DNA from: Paenibacillaceae bacterium UBA6304
GTDB lineage: Bacteria; Bacillota; Bacilli; Paenibacillales; Paenibacillaceae
Reading direction: 5' to 3'
Length of the DNA: 5,512 bases
Assembly: GCA_002439285.1 (NCBI GenBank)
Contig: DJTQ01000171.1
Coordinates: 1 to 5,512, forward strand
Each line of letters starts with the position of its first letter. Positions within the stretch are counted from its first letter, which is position 1. Below, piece after piece: positions 1 to 5,512 of the stretch. The notes beneath the pieces are model-generated. The model did not search any database and had not been told where the DNA came from. It saw only the letters and a list, made by a program, of their open reading frames with translations. Position numbers and translations under genes: made by a program.

Positions 1-180
1 CAAACGTTTGGTAATGTAACCACCGATCGAACCATTTTCGTAAGAAGTCAGGTTGCCTGCATATCCGTCTTGTGGGAAAGCGATCCCCAGCTCTTGAGCA
101 ACTTCATATTTCATTTGCTCCAGTGCTCCAGTAGCTTGTTTAACCACCAGGTTATTAGAAGAACTATTGTTTTGGGCCAT
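1..180 (-). CDS. Alpha/beta-type small acid-soluble spore protein (SASP), C-terminus cut off by window edge
   Basis: Reading the minus strand from the ATG at 180-178 gives 60 residues running off the left edge. The protein starts MAQNNSSSNNLVV and has the two family signatures: KYEVAQELGI (about residues 24-33), which contains the region where the germination protease GPR cuts, and NGSIGGYITKRL (49-60), part of the DNA-binding helix. Family members are about 60-75 residues long, so only a few residues are missing. These proteins coat forespore DNA, shift it toward an A-like form, protect it from UV and chemical damage, and are degraded at germination as an amino acid store. The start is fixed by a strong ribosome site five bases upstream. 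The gene is divergent from nrdR and should be expressed in the forespore. Which paralogue it is (sspA, sspB, sspC and so on) cannot be told, because these genomes carry several. Confidence 0.95.
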   Translation of the reverse strand, partial: MAQNNSSSNNLVVKQATGALEQMKYEVAQELGIAFPQDGYAGNLTSYENGSIGGYITKRL

Positions 181-185
181 GTTGT

Positions 186-195
186 TCACCTCCTT
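186..195 (-). promoter_or_regulatory. Ribosome binding site of the SASP gene
   Basis: On the minus strand the sequence is AAGGAGGTGA, a full match to the anti-Shine-Dalgarno, five bases before the ATG at 180. It fixes the start codon and fits a protein made in very large amounts in the forespore. Confidence 0.9.
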
Positions 196-209
196 GCGGT
201 TGGTAACAG

Positions 210-216
210 TATTATG
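210..216 (-). promoter_or_regulatory. Candidate sigma-G -10 element for the SASP gene
   Basis: The minus strand reads CATAATA, which fits the forespore sigma-G -10 pattern CATnnTA, and it lies 29 bases upstream of the start codon. The matching -35 is less clear: GTAAT, about 18-20 bases further upstream (near 236-240), is only a partial match. Alpha/beta SASP genes are classic sigma-G targets, so the -10 is plausible by position, sequence and gene type. The start of transcription would be near 203. Confidence 0.55.
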
Positions 217-245
217 CTCGGGGAACGCCAACTTCATTACCTGTT

Positions 246-288
246 TTTAGAGTAATTTATTGGAATTATTATAAAATGAGATTATAGC
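246..288 (+). promoter_or_regulatory. Weak sigma-A-like promoter candidates for nrdR
   Basis: The AT-rich stretch before nrdR holds two overlapping candidates. One is TTTAGA (246-251), an 18-base spacer and TATAAA (270-275). The other is TTGGAA (260-265), a 17-base spacer and TATAGC (283-288). Each has partial hexamer matches only, so I cannot choose between them. No NrdR-box pair is visible here, so self-regulation by NrdR is not supported by the sequence. Confidence 0.35.
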
Positions 289-296
289 TTATTTAG

Positions 297-305
297 AAGG
301 GAGGG
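297..305 (+). promoter_or_regulatory. Ribosome binding site deciding the nrdR start
   Basis: The run AAGGGAGGG contains GGAGG at 300-304. That core lies only 2 bases before the ATG at 307, which is too close, but 8 bases before the in-frame TTG at 313, which is ideal. The weaker AAGG at 297-300 would lie 6 bases before the ATG. The spacing therefore favours TTG. Confidence 0.65.
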
Positions 306-312
306 CATGCAC

Positions 313-783
313 TTGAAATGCCCGTATTGTGATTACTTAGGGACCAAGGTTCTGGACTCCAGGCCGGCCAATGAGAATCGGTCGATTCGTCGCCGCCGCG
401 AATGTGAAAAATGCAGCCGCCGGTTCACTACTTTTGAAATGGTGGAAGAAATGCCGCTGATCGTGATTAAGAAAGGCGGAAGCCGGGAAGAATTTAGCCG
501 TGAGAAGATGCTGCGCGGCTTGATTCGGGCTTGTGAGAAAAGACCGGTATCGGTTGAGCAATTGGAAACGATCGTCTCCGAGGTGGAGCGGTCGATGCGC
601 CATTCGGCCAATGCCGAGGTGGAGAGTCGCGAGATCGGCGAACTGGTCATGGAGCAATTGTATCCTGTCGATGAAGTAGCCTATGTCCGCTTTGCATCGG
701 TGTACCGTCAGTTTAAGGATATCAATATGTTTATGAAAGAATTGAAAGGACTTTTGTCCAAGAACACGGAAGAGGACCTCTGA
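313..783 (+). CDS. nrdR: Transcriptional repressor NrdR (ribonucleotide reductase regulator)
   Basis: NrdR senses the nucleotide state (ATP versus dATP) through its ATP-cone and represses ribonucleotide reductase operons by binding paired NrdR boxes. Numbering from the upstream ATG at 307 gives 158 residues. The N-terminal zinc ribbon has CPYC (C5, C8) and CEKC (C33, C36), with the basic stretch SIRRRRE between them for DNA contact. The ATP-cone follows from about residue 50 ([18 protein letters not shown]) to about 139 ([13 protein letters not shown]). I placed the start at TTG 313, giving 156 residues beginning MKCPYC, because the family normally begins at that point and the ribosome site is better spaced. 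The ATG at 307, which adds two residues, remains possible. The nrd target genes are not in the window. No terminator separates it from the small membrane gene downstream, so the two may share a transcript. Confidence 0.95.
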   Translation: MKCPYCDYLGTKVLDSRPANENRSIRRRRECEKCSRRFTTFEMVEEMPLIVIKKGGSREEFSREKMLRGLIRACEKRPVSVEQLETIVSEVERSMRHSANAEVESREIGELVMEQLYPVDEVAYVRFASVYRQFKDINMFMKELKGLLSKNTEEDL

Positions 784-848
784 GACGTTGGCTATATCTA
801 TATAGGCTAATCCGATCGTCCTGATTCCCAAGGAAGGAGAGCCGCCGG

Positions 849-1040
849 ATGAGAACAGATCCTTGGATCGGACCGGCACTTGGATTTTTGGCAGGAACGA
901 CCTTCGGCAGTGGCCTGGCCTTTTTGCTGGGATGGCAGGGGTATCAGGTTGTGTCATCCGTCTCTATCTTCGGATTGGCAGGAGCCTTGTCAGGCTGGAT
1001 TGCCGGTCAGACATTCCGAAGACGAAAGTCACAAATGTAA
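849..1040 (+). CDS. Small two-helix membrane protein, function unknown
   Basis: This is a 63-residue protein that I do not recognise as a named family. Two hydrophobic, glycine- and alanine-rich segments (about residues 7-29 and 33-54) are joined by a short WQGYQ turn. The positively charged tail FRRRK (56-60) suggests a hairpin in the membrane with both ends inside. The ribosome site AAGGAG (834-839) lies 9 bases before the ATG. It starts 65 bases after nrdR and a strong terminator begins 18 bases after its stop, so it is probably the last gene of an nrdR transcript. The alternative frame at 863-1045 has no comparable ribosome site and no clean membrane pattern. Nothing in the sequence ties it to nucleotide metabolism. 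Confidence 0.65.
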   Translation: MRTDPWIGPALGFLAGTTFGSGLAFLLGWQGYQVVSSVSIFGLAGALSGWIAGQTFRRRKSQM

Positions 1041-1058
1041 TATAACTGTTTAAACATG

Positions 1059-1109
1059 AAGACGATTGAACCAGGGCTTTGCCCTAGTGCAATCGTCTTT
1101 TTTATTTTT
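1059..1109 (+). terminator. Rho-independent terminator ending the nrdR unit
   Basis: AAGACGATTG (1059-1068) pairs perfectly with CAATCGTCTT (1090-1099). An inner stem of AGGGC (1073-1077) and GCCCT (1081-1085) closes a 3-base loop, and a T-rich tract (1098-1109) follows. The T-run lies only on the plus strand, so it works in the nrdR direction. Its last bases overlap the first PhoP hexamer of the pstS promoter. Confidence 0.9.
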
Positions 1110-1146
1110 AACACTGCGTTTACAAAACAAATACACGGGATTGATA
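1108..1146 (+). promoter_or_regulatory. PhoP box: four hexamers at exact 11-bp spacing upstream of pstS
   Basis: TTAACA (1108-1113), TTTACA (1119-1124), AATACA (1130-1135) and TTGATA (1141-1146) are separated by 5 bases each, giving an exact 11-bp period on one face of the helix. In Bacillus the response regulator PhoP binds direct repeats of TT(A/T/C)ACA with such spacing. The first two match fully and the last two match at 4 of 6 positions. With the -10 at 1156-1161 the array spans roughly -60 to -22, which is where PhoP activates phosphate-starvation promoters. It predicts that the pst operon is switched on by PhoP~P in low phosphate. Confidence 0.85.
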
Positions 1147-1155
1147 CTTGCTCCT

Positions 1156-1161
1156 TATAAT
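1156..1161 (+). promoter_or_regulatory. -10 element of the pstS promoter
   Basis: A perfect TATAAT. The -35 position (about 1133-1138) reads ACACGG and does not match TTGACA, which is typical of an activator-dependent promoter; here the PhoP hexamers occupy that space. Transcription should begin near 1168, leaving an untranslated leader of about 30 bases before pstS. Confidence 0.8.
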
Positions 1162-1199
1162 CAGTTTTGTACAAACAAATTAAGGGGGAGACCTTACCA

Positions 1200-2135
1200 A
1201 TGAAAAAGAGCTTGATGCTGGTTATGGCACTGATTTTAACTTTTACTTTGGCCGCGTGCGGTCAAGCAAACAAAACGAATACGTCGGCAGGAAATGATGC
1301 CGGGGCAAACAGCTCGGCAAACGGGGAAAAAGAAAAGACAACTGAGCTTTCAGGTTCCATCCTGGCCGTGGGTTCTTCCGCTTTGCAACCGTTGGTGGAT
1401 CAAGCCTCCAAAAGCTTCATGGATAAAAATCCGAAAGTATCGATCCAAGTTCAAGGCGGGGGCAGCGGCACCGGGTTGACCCAGGTATCAGGCGGACAAG
1501 CGGATATCGGGAACTCCGATGTATTCGCTGAAGAGAAGCTTGAAGCCGGACCGGCCGGCGAACTGGTTGACCATCAGGTTGCTGTCGTAGCTATGGCAGC
1601 TGTAGTCAACCCGGATGTAAACATCGATAATCTGACCAAAGATCAACTGGTCCAAATTTTCACCGGCAAAATCACGAACTGGAAAGATGCAGGCGGTCCG
1701 GATCAGGTGATCCAAATCGTCAACAGACCTTCCAGCTCCGGGACGCGAGCCACTTTTGAAAAATATGCGCTGGGAACAAAAACGGATGATCTTGCGGGCG
1801 CGATCCAAGAGGATTCCTCAGGTAATGTTAAGAAGCTTGTAAAAGAAACTCCAGGCGCCATCGGCTACCTTGCCCTATCTTACCTGGATGATTCTGTGAC
1901 TACTTTGAAATATGAAGGCGTGGAAGCTACGGAAGAGAATGTGGCGAACGGGACTTATCCGGTATGGGCTTATGAGCATATGTACACAAAAGGCGAACCG
2001 AATGGGCTTGTAAAAGCATTTCTGGACTATATGGTATCCGAAGAAGTGCAGAACGGCGATGTTGTTGAACTTGGATACATTCCGGCCAGCAAAATGCAGG
2101 TAAAACGCGATGTGGACGGCAACATCACGAAATAA
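1200..2135 (+). CDS. pstS: Phosphate ABC transporter, phosphate-binding lipoprotein PstS
   Basis: PstS captures inorganic phosphate outside the membrane and delivers it to PstC-PstA. The 311-residue protein starts MKKS and has a lipoprotein signal peptide with lipobox LAAC, so Cys20 would be lipid-modified and anchored. A flexible Asn/Ser/Gly/Lys-rich linker (about 21-50) follows. Phosphate-contact motifs of the family are present: GSSAL (58-62), GGGSGTG (86-92), DIGNSD (102-107) and NRPSSSGTRATF (175-186), then PGAIGYL (218-224) and LGYIP (291-295). The ATG at 1200 is chosen because GGGGGAG lies 9 bases upstream and the signal peptide begins there. An in-frame TTG at 1167 would lie at the predicted transcription start and can be excluded. 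It is the first gene of pstSCAB, directly under the PhoP box, and is separated from pstC by a hairpin. Confidence 0.97.
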   Translation: MKKSLMLVMALILTFTLAACGQANKTNTSAGNDAGANSSANGEKEKTTELSGSILAVGSSALQPLVDQASKSFMDKNPKVSIQVQGGGSGTGLTQVSGGQADIGNSDVFAEEKLEAGPAGELVDHQVAVVAMAAVVNPDVNIDNLTKDQLVQIFTGKITNWKDAGGPDQVIQIVNRPSSSGTRATFEKYALGTKTDDLAGAIQEDSSGNVKKLVKETPGAIGYLALSYLDDSVTTLKYEGVEATEENVANGTYPVWAYEHMYTKGEPNGLVKAFLDYMVSEEVQNGDVVELGYIPASKMQVKRDVDGNITK

Positions 2136-2150
2136 TTCCGGACAACATCA

Positions 2151-2196
2151 TACAGCGGGACGAGAGGCGGAACCTTCTGCCTCTTTCTGTGCTGTA
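2151..2196 (+). other. Intergenic stem-loop between pstS and pstC
   Basis: The inner stem AGAGGCGGA (2163-2171) pairs with TTCTGCCTCT (within 2175-2184), including one G-U pair. A 6-6 internal loop follows, and an outer stem pairs TACAGC (2151-2156) with GCTGTA (2191-2196). No T-run follows, so it is not a strong terminator. It starts 15 bases after the pstS stop and ends just before the pstC ribosome site (AAAGGAG, 2199-2205). Such hairpins commonly protect the 3' end of the first message or cause partial termination, so that the binding protein is made in excess of the membrane parts. Confidence 0.7.
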
Positions 2197-2212
2197 ATAA
2201 AGGAGAGGTCTC

Positions 2213-3115
2213 ATGGCTCAGTCCAGAGAAAAACGCAAACTAAAACAGCATATTATTGAAGAGTGGACTGGTAAAGTATTTACCTCCTTATGCATCGTTC
2301 TATTGGTGGTGACTATTTTTTCCTTAGTCTATTTTGTCGCAACCAAAGGTTTTAGCTCCTTTATAAAGGACGGCATCTCGTTAGGAGAAATCTTCGGAGG
2401 AATCAAGTGGAAGCCGGAAGGAGAGCCGCCTTTATTCGGAGCGCTGCCGTTTATTATCGGTTCATTCAGTACGTCGATTTTGGCCGCGGTCATCGCAGCT
2501 CCGCTCAGTATTAGTGCCGCTTTGTTTATGGTAGAGATCATGCCGAAGCTCGGCAGGAAATATCTTCAGCCGGCGATTGAACTGCTGGCGGGAATTCCAT
2601 CTGTCGTTTACGGGTTTGTTGGACTCAGCGTCATCGTGCCGTTTTACCGCGATATTTTTCCCGGACAAGGTCTTGGGATCGCTGCGGGGGCCAGTGTATT
2701 GTCTATCATGATTCTCCCAACTATGACTTCCATCGCGACGGACGCGCTTGCCGCACTACCGCCGGGACTGAAGGAAGGTTCTTATGCGCTGGGAGCCACA
2801 CGCTGGCAAACCCTTGCCCGTACGGTCATCCCGACCACCTTGCCAGCCTTAATGACCGGGGTGGTGCTGGGAATGGCTAGAGCGTTCGGGGAAGCCCTTG
2901 CTGTCCAGATGGTTATCGGGAATGCGCCGCATATTCCGAAATCCTTGTTTGAGTCCGCATCGACATTGACCAGCGCAATTACGCTTAGCATGGGGAACAC
3001 CGTTATGGGCTCGGTTCAAAACAACGTCCTCTGGACGCTGGCATTAATTCTTATGTTGATGACCTTTATCTTTGTCTTCATTGTCCGGTTTCTTGAAAGG
3101 AGAGCAAATCGATGA
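2213..3115 (+). CDS. pstC: Phosphate ABC transporter permease PstC
   Basis: PstC is one of the two membrane subunits forming the phosphate channel. It has 300 residues with an N-terminal charged cytoplasmic segment, a first helix at about 24-44, an extracellular stretch (about 45-75), and further helices near 77-106, 128-146, 155-178, 205-225 and 271-293. The ABC permease EAA loop that docks on PstB is seen at about 187-211 (KEGSYALGATRW, then VIPTTLPAL). The conserved ELLAGIPSVVYGF (123-135) and ARAFGEALAVQMVIGN (222-237) are typical of PstC. Length is normal. The start is supported by AAAGGAG seven bases upstream. Its stop overlaps the start of pstA by 4 bases (ATGA), indicating translational coupling. 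Confidence 0.97.
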   Translation: MAQSREKRKLKQHIIEEWTGKVFTSLCIVLLVVTIFSLVYFVATKGFSSFIKDGISLGEIFGGIKWKPEGEPPLFGALPFIIGSFSTSILAAVIAAPLSISAALFMVEIMPKLGRKYLQPAIELLAGIPSVVYGFVGLSVIVPFYRDIFPGQGLGIAAGASVLSIMILPTMTSIATDALAALPPGLKEGSYALGATRWQTLARTVIPTTLPALMTGVVLGMARAFGEALAVQMVIGNAPHIPKSLFESASTLTSAITLSMGNTVMGSVQNNVLWTLALILMLMTFIFVFIVRFLERRANR

Positions 3116-3999
3116 GCGCAAAAACCGCCGATAAAATCGCTACCGCAGTCATTGTATTTTTTGCAGGCATCATTGTTCTGATCATGGCCGGTTTGCTCGG
3201 ATTTATTCTCGTGCGTGGGCTAGGTCACATCAGTTTTGATTTCTTGACCTCGCCTCCGGAAACGATCAAGGAGGGTGGAGGGATCGGCCCGCAATTATTC
3301 AACTCTTTGTTCTTGCTTGTATTGACGATGATCATCACGGTTCCGCTGGGTTTGGGAGCGGGCATTTATATGAGCGAATACGCCAAACCGGGAAAAGTAA
3401 CGGATTTTATCCGTCTGATCGTGGAGGTGCTATCCTCTTTTCCGTCGATCGTGGTCGGTTTGTTTGGCCTGCTCGTCTTTGTTAACATGTTCGGCTTCGG
3501 GTTCTCGCTGTTCTCAGGCGCGCTCGCATTGACGGTATTTAACTTGCCGCTCATGGTGCGGATTACGGAGCAGGGCATGCAAAGCGTGCCCCAAGCCCAA
3601 AAAGAAGCCAGTCTGGCGCTGGGCTTATCCAAATGGAAAACGATCAAATCCATCATGCTCCCTATCGCGTTGCCGATTATTCTGACCGGCACGATTCTGG
3701 CAGCGGGCCGCGTGTTCGGCGAAGCTGCAGCCCTGCTGTTTACGGCTGGTATGAGCAGTCCGCGCCTGGACTTTTCGGATTGGAATCCGCTCAGCCCGAT
3801 GTCGCCGCTAAACCCGTTCCGTCCGGCGGAGACGCTGGCCGTCCACATCTGGAAGATCAATTCCGAGGGGCTTGCCCCGGATGCGCCGGAAATTGCGGCC
3901 GGAGCTTCGGCAGTGCTGATTCTCACGGTGCTGATCTTCAACCTGCTGGCACGATGGGTCGGTCGTCTGTTGCACAAGAAATTTACGGCTACGAAATAG
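3112..3999 (+). CDS. pstA: Phosphate ABC transporter permease PstA
   Basis: PstA is the partner membrane subunit of PstC in the phosphate channel. It has 295 residues, with helices near 11-35, 62-87, 104-128, 131-152, 185-212 and 262-283. The EAA-type docking loop is [21 protein letters not shown] (164-184). The family features [16 protein letters not shown] (105-120), [15 protein letters not shown] (199-213) and the long, proline-rich outer loop [20 protein letters not shown] (about 225-244) are all present. The start is supported by AAAGGAGAG (3096-3104), seven bases upstream and inside the end of pstC. It overlaps pstC by 4 bases and its stop codon sits within the ribosome site region of pstB, so the three genes are tightly coupled. 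Confidence 0.97.
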   Translation: MSAKTADKIATAVIVFFAGIIVLIMAGLLGFILVRGLGHISFDFLTSPPETIKEGGGIGPQLFNSLFLLVLTMIITVPLGLGAGIYMSEYAKPGKVTDFIRLIVEVLSSFPSIVVGLFGLLVFVNMFGFGFSLFSGALALTVFNLPLMVRITEQGMQSVPQAQKEASLALGLSKWKTIKSIMLPIALPIILTGTILAAGRVFGEAAALLFTAGMSSPRLDFSDWNPLSPMSPLNPFRPAETLAVHIWKINSEGLAPDAPEIAAGASAVLILTVLIFNLLARWVGRLLHKKFTATK

Positions 4000-4009
4000 G
4001 AGGACTCCC

Positions 4010-4768
4010 ATGCAAAATATTGAATTGTCCACCAAGGATTTGAGCGTGTTCTATGGGGAGAAGCAAGCGGTCAAAGAGATTTCTCTCGACTTTGCTTCCA
4101 GGCAGGTAACGGCCTTGATCGGCCCTTCCGGCTGCGGGAAATCGACTTTTTTGCGCAGCTTGAACCGGATGAACGATTTGATTGGAGGCGCCCGGATCAC
4201 CGGTGAAATCTGGATCGGGGACGATAACATCAACGATCCCAAGACGGATGTCGTGCTGCTGCGGCAAAAAATCGGGATGGTCTGGCAGCGGCCGAATCCG
4301 TTTCATAAATCCATTTATGAGAATATTGCCTTTGGTCCGCGGTATCACGGAATCCGCGATAAGAAGAAGCTGGATCAGATCGTGGAGGAATCGCTGATTA
4401 AGGCAGCTTTATGGGAAGAGACGAAGGACCGGCTGAATCGTTCGGCGCTCTCTCTATCAGGCGGCCAGCAGCAGCGTTTATGCATTGCCAGATCGATTGC
4501 GGTCAGCCCGAGCATCATCTTGATGGATGAGCCGGCGTCCGCGCTGGATCCGATCTCTAGCGCGAAAATCGAAGAACTAATCTCCGAGCTGAAACGTGAA
4601 TTCAGCATCATTATTGTGACTCACAATATGCATCAGGCGGCTCGTGTCTCGGAGAAAACGGCGTTTTTCCTCATGGGTGAAGTCGTTGAATACGATGACA
4701 CCAGCAAACTATTCACGAACCCGTCGGACAAACGGACGGATGATTATATTTCCGGAAGATTCGGCTGA
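4010..4768 (+). CDS. pstB: Phosphate ABC transporter ATP-binding protein PstB
   Basis: PstB is the cytoplasmic ATPase that powers phosphate import through PstC-PstA. The 252-residue protein has every ABC motif intact: Walker [10 protein letters not shown] (38-46), the Q-loop [10 protein letters not shown] (Gln93), the signature LSGGQ (149-153), Walker B IILMDE (169-174, catalytic Glu174), the D-loop SALD (177-180) and the switch His205 in IIVTHNM. The Q-loop reads VWQ-R-PNPFH where many PstB proteins have VFQ-K-PNPFP, a mild subfamily variation. The C-terminus SGRFG is the usual PstB ending. The start is set by TAGGAGGA (3997-4004), five bases upstream and overlapping the pstA stop. Only 10 bases separate it from pstA. 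A single pstB is present, not the pstB1-pstB2 pair of Bacillus subtilis, and no phoU follows before the terminator. Confidence 0.98.
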   Translation: MQNIELSTKDLSVFYGEKQAVKEISLDFASRQVTALIGPSGCGKSTFLRSLNRMNDLIGGARITGEIWIGDDNINDPKTDVVLLRQKIGMVWQRPNPFHKSIYENIAFGPRYHGIRDKKKLDQIVEESLIKAALWEETKDRLNRSALSLSGGQQQRLCIARSIAVSPSIILMDEPASALDPISSAKIEELISELKREFSIIIVTHNMHQAARVSEKTAFFLMGEVVEYDDTSKLFTNPSDKRTDDYISGRFG

Positions 4769-4774
4769 CAACAC

Positions 4775-4816
4775 AAAGCAACCCGGCAGGCTCAATGCCT
4801 GCCGGGTTGCTTTTTT
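4775..4816 (+). terminator. Strong rho-independent terminator after pstB, possibly bidirectional
   Basis: A perfect 14-bp stem, GCAACCCGGCAGGC (4778-4791) with its complement (4797-4810), has a 5-base loop TCAAT and is followed by six T (4811-4816). Three extra A-T pairs (4775-4777 with 4811-4813) extend it. It starts 6 bases after the pstB stop. On the minus strand the stem is followed by TTTGTGTTGT, a poorer T-tract, so it may also end transcription of the convergent oxidoreductase gene. Confidence 0.95.
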
Positions 4817-4826
4817 AGTGGAAACT

Positions 4827-5512
4827 CTAGATCGATCTTGCGACTTTGGCGCCTTCCCACACGGCGTTTAGAGCTCGGCGGGCCTGTTTGGCATCGCCGA
4901 TGACATGATAAGGGATGCTGCATTCTTCCAGACAATCGGTAAGTTTTTGTCTGTTCAAAGCACGTGAACCGACTGCCAGGACAACGTAATCGGCCGGAAT
5001 GGAAGTCTCTGCTTCGCCTTGCTGGACGATGACGTGACCCGGTTCAATAGCGAGGCACTTGGTGTCCGTCATAAGCTGCACGCCATGGCCGTAAAGACTT
5101 TCCATCACGCATATTTTCCGCAGCAGTCCAAGATCGGCGGCCACTTCCTTTTGCATTTCTACTACGGTTACCTTCTGGCCGCGCTCAACGAGCAGTTCCG
5201 CTACTTCCAAGCCGACCAGTCCACCGCCGATAATAACGATATTACCTACCGGGCGGACCGTTCCCCAGAGGACGTCATGCGAGCCTACTACATGCCCGAG
5301 GTCCGCTCCTGCCACTGGAGGGATCACCGGTGCGGAGCCGACGGCGAGGATGACTTCATCCGGTTGAATTTCCCGGATCAATTCCGGGGTGACCTCAGTT
5401 TCCAGGCGGATATCTACGCCCGCCCGCATTGCGGCTTCGCCCATGCCGATAGCCGCGCTTGCCATTTCTTCTTTGCGTGGCGCCGCGCCGGCGATGTAGA
5501 GCTGGCCGCCGA
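4827..5512 (-). CDS. Old Yellow Enzyme-type NADH:flavin oxidoreductase / 2,4-dienoyl-CoA reductase family, C-terminal part
   Basis: About 228 codons are visible on the minus strand, ending at the TAG at 4829-4827 and open at the right edge. The frame runs on upstream of the internal Met at 5465 with GGQLYIAGAAPRKEEM, so that Met is not the start. GGQL..A....KEE is the characteristic link between the first dinucleotide fold and the rest in 2,4-dienoyl-CoA reductase and enoate reductase-like proteins. Further on are EVILAVGSAPVIP, the second dinucleotide-binding fold VIIGGGLVGLEVAE (GxGxxG, about 5190-5231) with VTVVE after it, VVLAVGSR, and the FAD-contacting IGD (about 4893-4901), followed by ARRALNAVWEGAKVAR. 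These form the FAD/NAD(P)H domain. The expected N-terminal FMN barrel and Fe-S cluster lie outside the window. The substrate cannot be assigned from this part. The gene is convergent with pst. Confidence 0.88.
   Translation of the reverse strand, partial: GGQLYIAGAAPRKEEMASAAIGMGEAAMRAGVDIRLETEVTPELIREIQPDEVILAVGSAPVIPPVAGADLGHVVGSHDVLWGTVRPVGNIVIIGGGLVGLEVAELLVERGQKVTVVEMQKEVAADLGLLRKICVMESLYGHGVQLMTDTKCLAIEPGHVIVQQGEAETSIPADYVVLAVGSRALNRQKLTDCLEECSIPYHVIGDAKQARRALNAVWEGAKVARSI

Noticed and set aside
70..255. Plus-strand open frame (61 residues) opposite the SASP gene
   Set aside because: It is antisense to a recognisable spore protein and its control region, with no ribosome site or domain.
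337..957. Long open frame on the minus strand across nrdR (206 residues)
   Set aside because: It is antisense to the clearly coding nrdR, lacks a credible ribosome site, shows no recognisable domain and has a composition expected of a shadow frame in GC-rich codons.
863..1045. Alternative plus-strand frame (60 residues) overlapping the small membrane gene
   Set aside because: It has no suitably placed ribosome site and no coherent hydrophobic pattern, while the 849-1040 frame has both.
1167..1199. Upstream TTG start for pstS adding 11 residues
   Set aside because: It lies at the predicted transcription start, has no ribosome site and would put a charged stretch ahead of a normal lipoprotein signal peptide.
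3366..3977. Long minus-strand open frame across pstA (203 residues)
   Set aside because: It is opposite a conserved permease gene and reads as low-complexity Ser/Arg/Pro-rich sequence with no domain; a shadow of pstA.
3633..4043. Plus-strand open frame (136 residues) spanning the pstA-pstB junction
   Set aside because: It overlaps two certain genes in another frame, has no ribosome site and shows no family motif.
1..5512. Mobile elements, CRISPR arrays, toxin-antitoxin pairs, tRNA or other RNA genes
   Set aside because: I saw no transposase, long terminal inverted repeats, regularly spaced long repeats, tRNA-like fold or known riboswitch pattern; the window reads as core chromosome.

Overview
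The window looks like ordinary chromosome from a moderately GC-rich, endospore-forming Bacillota, most likely Paenibacillus or a close Paenibacillaceae relative. The reasons are an alpha/beta-type small acid-soluble spore protein, strong AAGGAGG-type ribosome binding sites, a PhoP-type phosphate promoter and the form of the Pst proteins. The genus is inferred from recalled family resemblance, not from a search.

Layout. Positions 1-180 hold a spore DNA-protecting protein on the minus strand, cut by the left edge, with a good ribosome site and a sigma-G-like -10 element. A divergent intergenic stretch leads to nrdR (about 313-783, plus), the Zn-ribbon/ATP-cone repressor of ribonucleotide reductase genes. 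A small two-helix membrane protein (849-1040) follows, and a rho-independent terminator (1059-1109) closes that unit. Immediately after comes a phosphate-starvation promoter with four hexamers spaced exactly 11 bp apart and a perfect TATAAT. It drives pstS (1200-2135), pstC (2213-3115), pstA (3112-3999) and pstB (4010-4768). A long hairpin sits between pstS and pstC, and a near-perfect terminator (4775-4816) ends the operon. From 4827 to the right edge, on the minus strand and convergent with pst, lies the C-terminal part of an Old Yellow Enzyme-type NADH:flavin oxidoreductase (2,4-dienoyl-CoA reductase / enoate reductase family).

How the genes work together. PstS is the lipid-anchored phosphate receptor, PstC and PstA form the membrane channel, and PstB supplies ATP hydrolysis: a complete high-affinity phosphate importer expected to be induced by PhoP~P when phosphate is scarce. 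No phoU follows pstB before the terminator. The flanking genes (spore protein, nrdR, oxidoreductase) appear to be separate units.

I found no mobile element, CRISPR array, tRNA, rRNA or unfamiliar multi-gene system. The most rewarding details are regulatory: the regular PhoP box array that abuts the upstream terminator, the likely TTG start of nrdR, and the pstS-pstC hairpin. All intergenic gaps are shorter than 300 bases.
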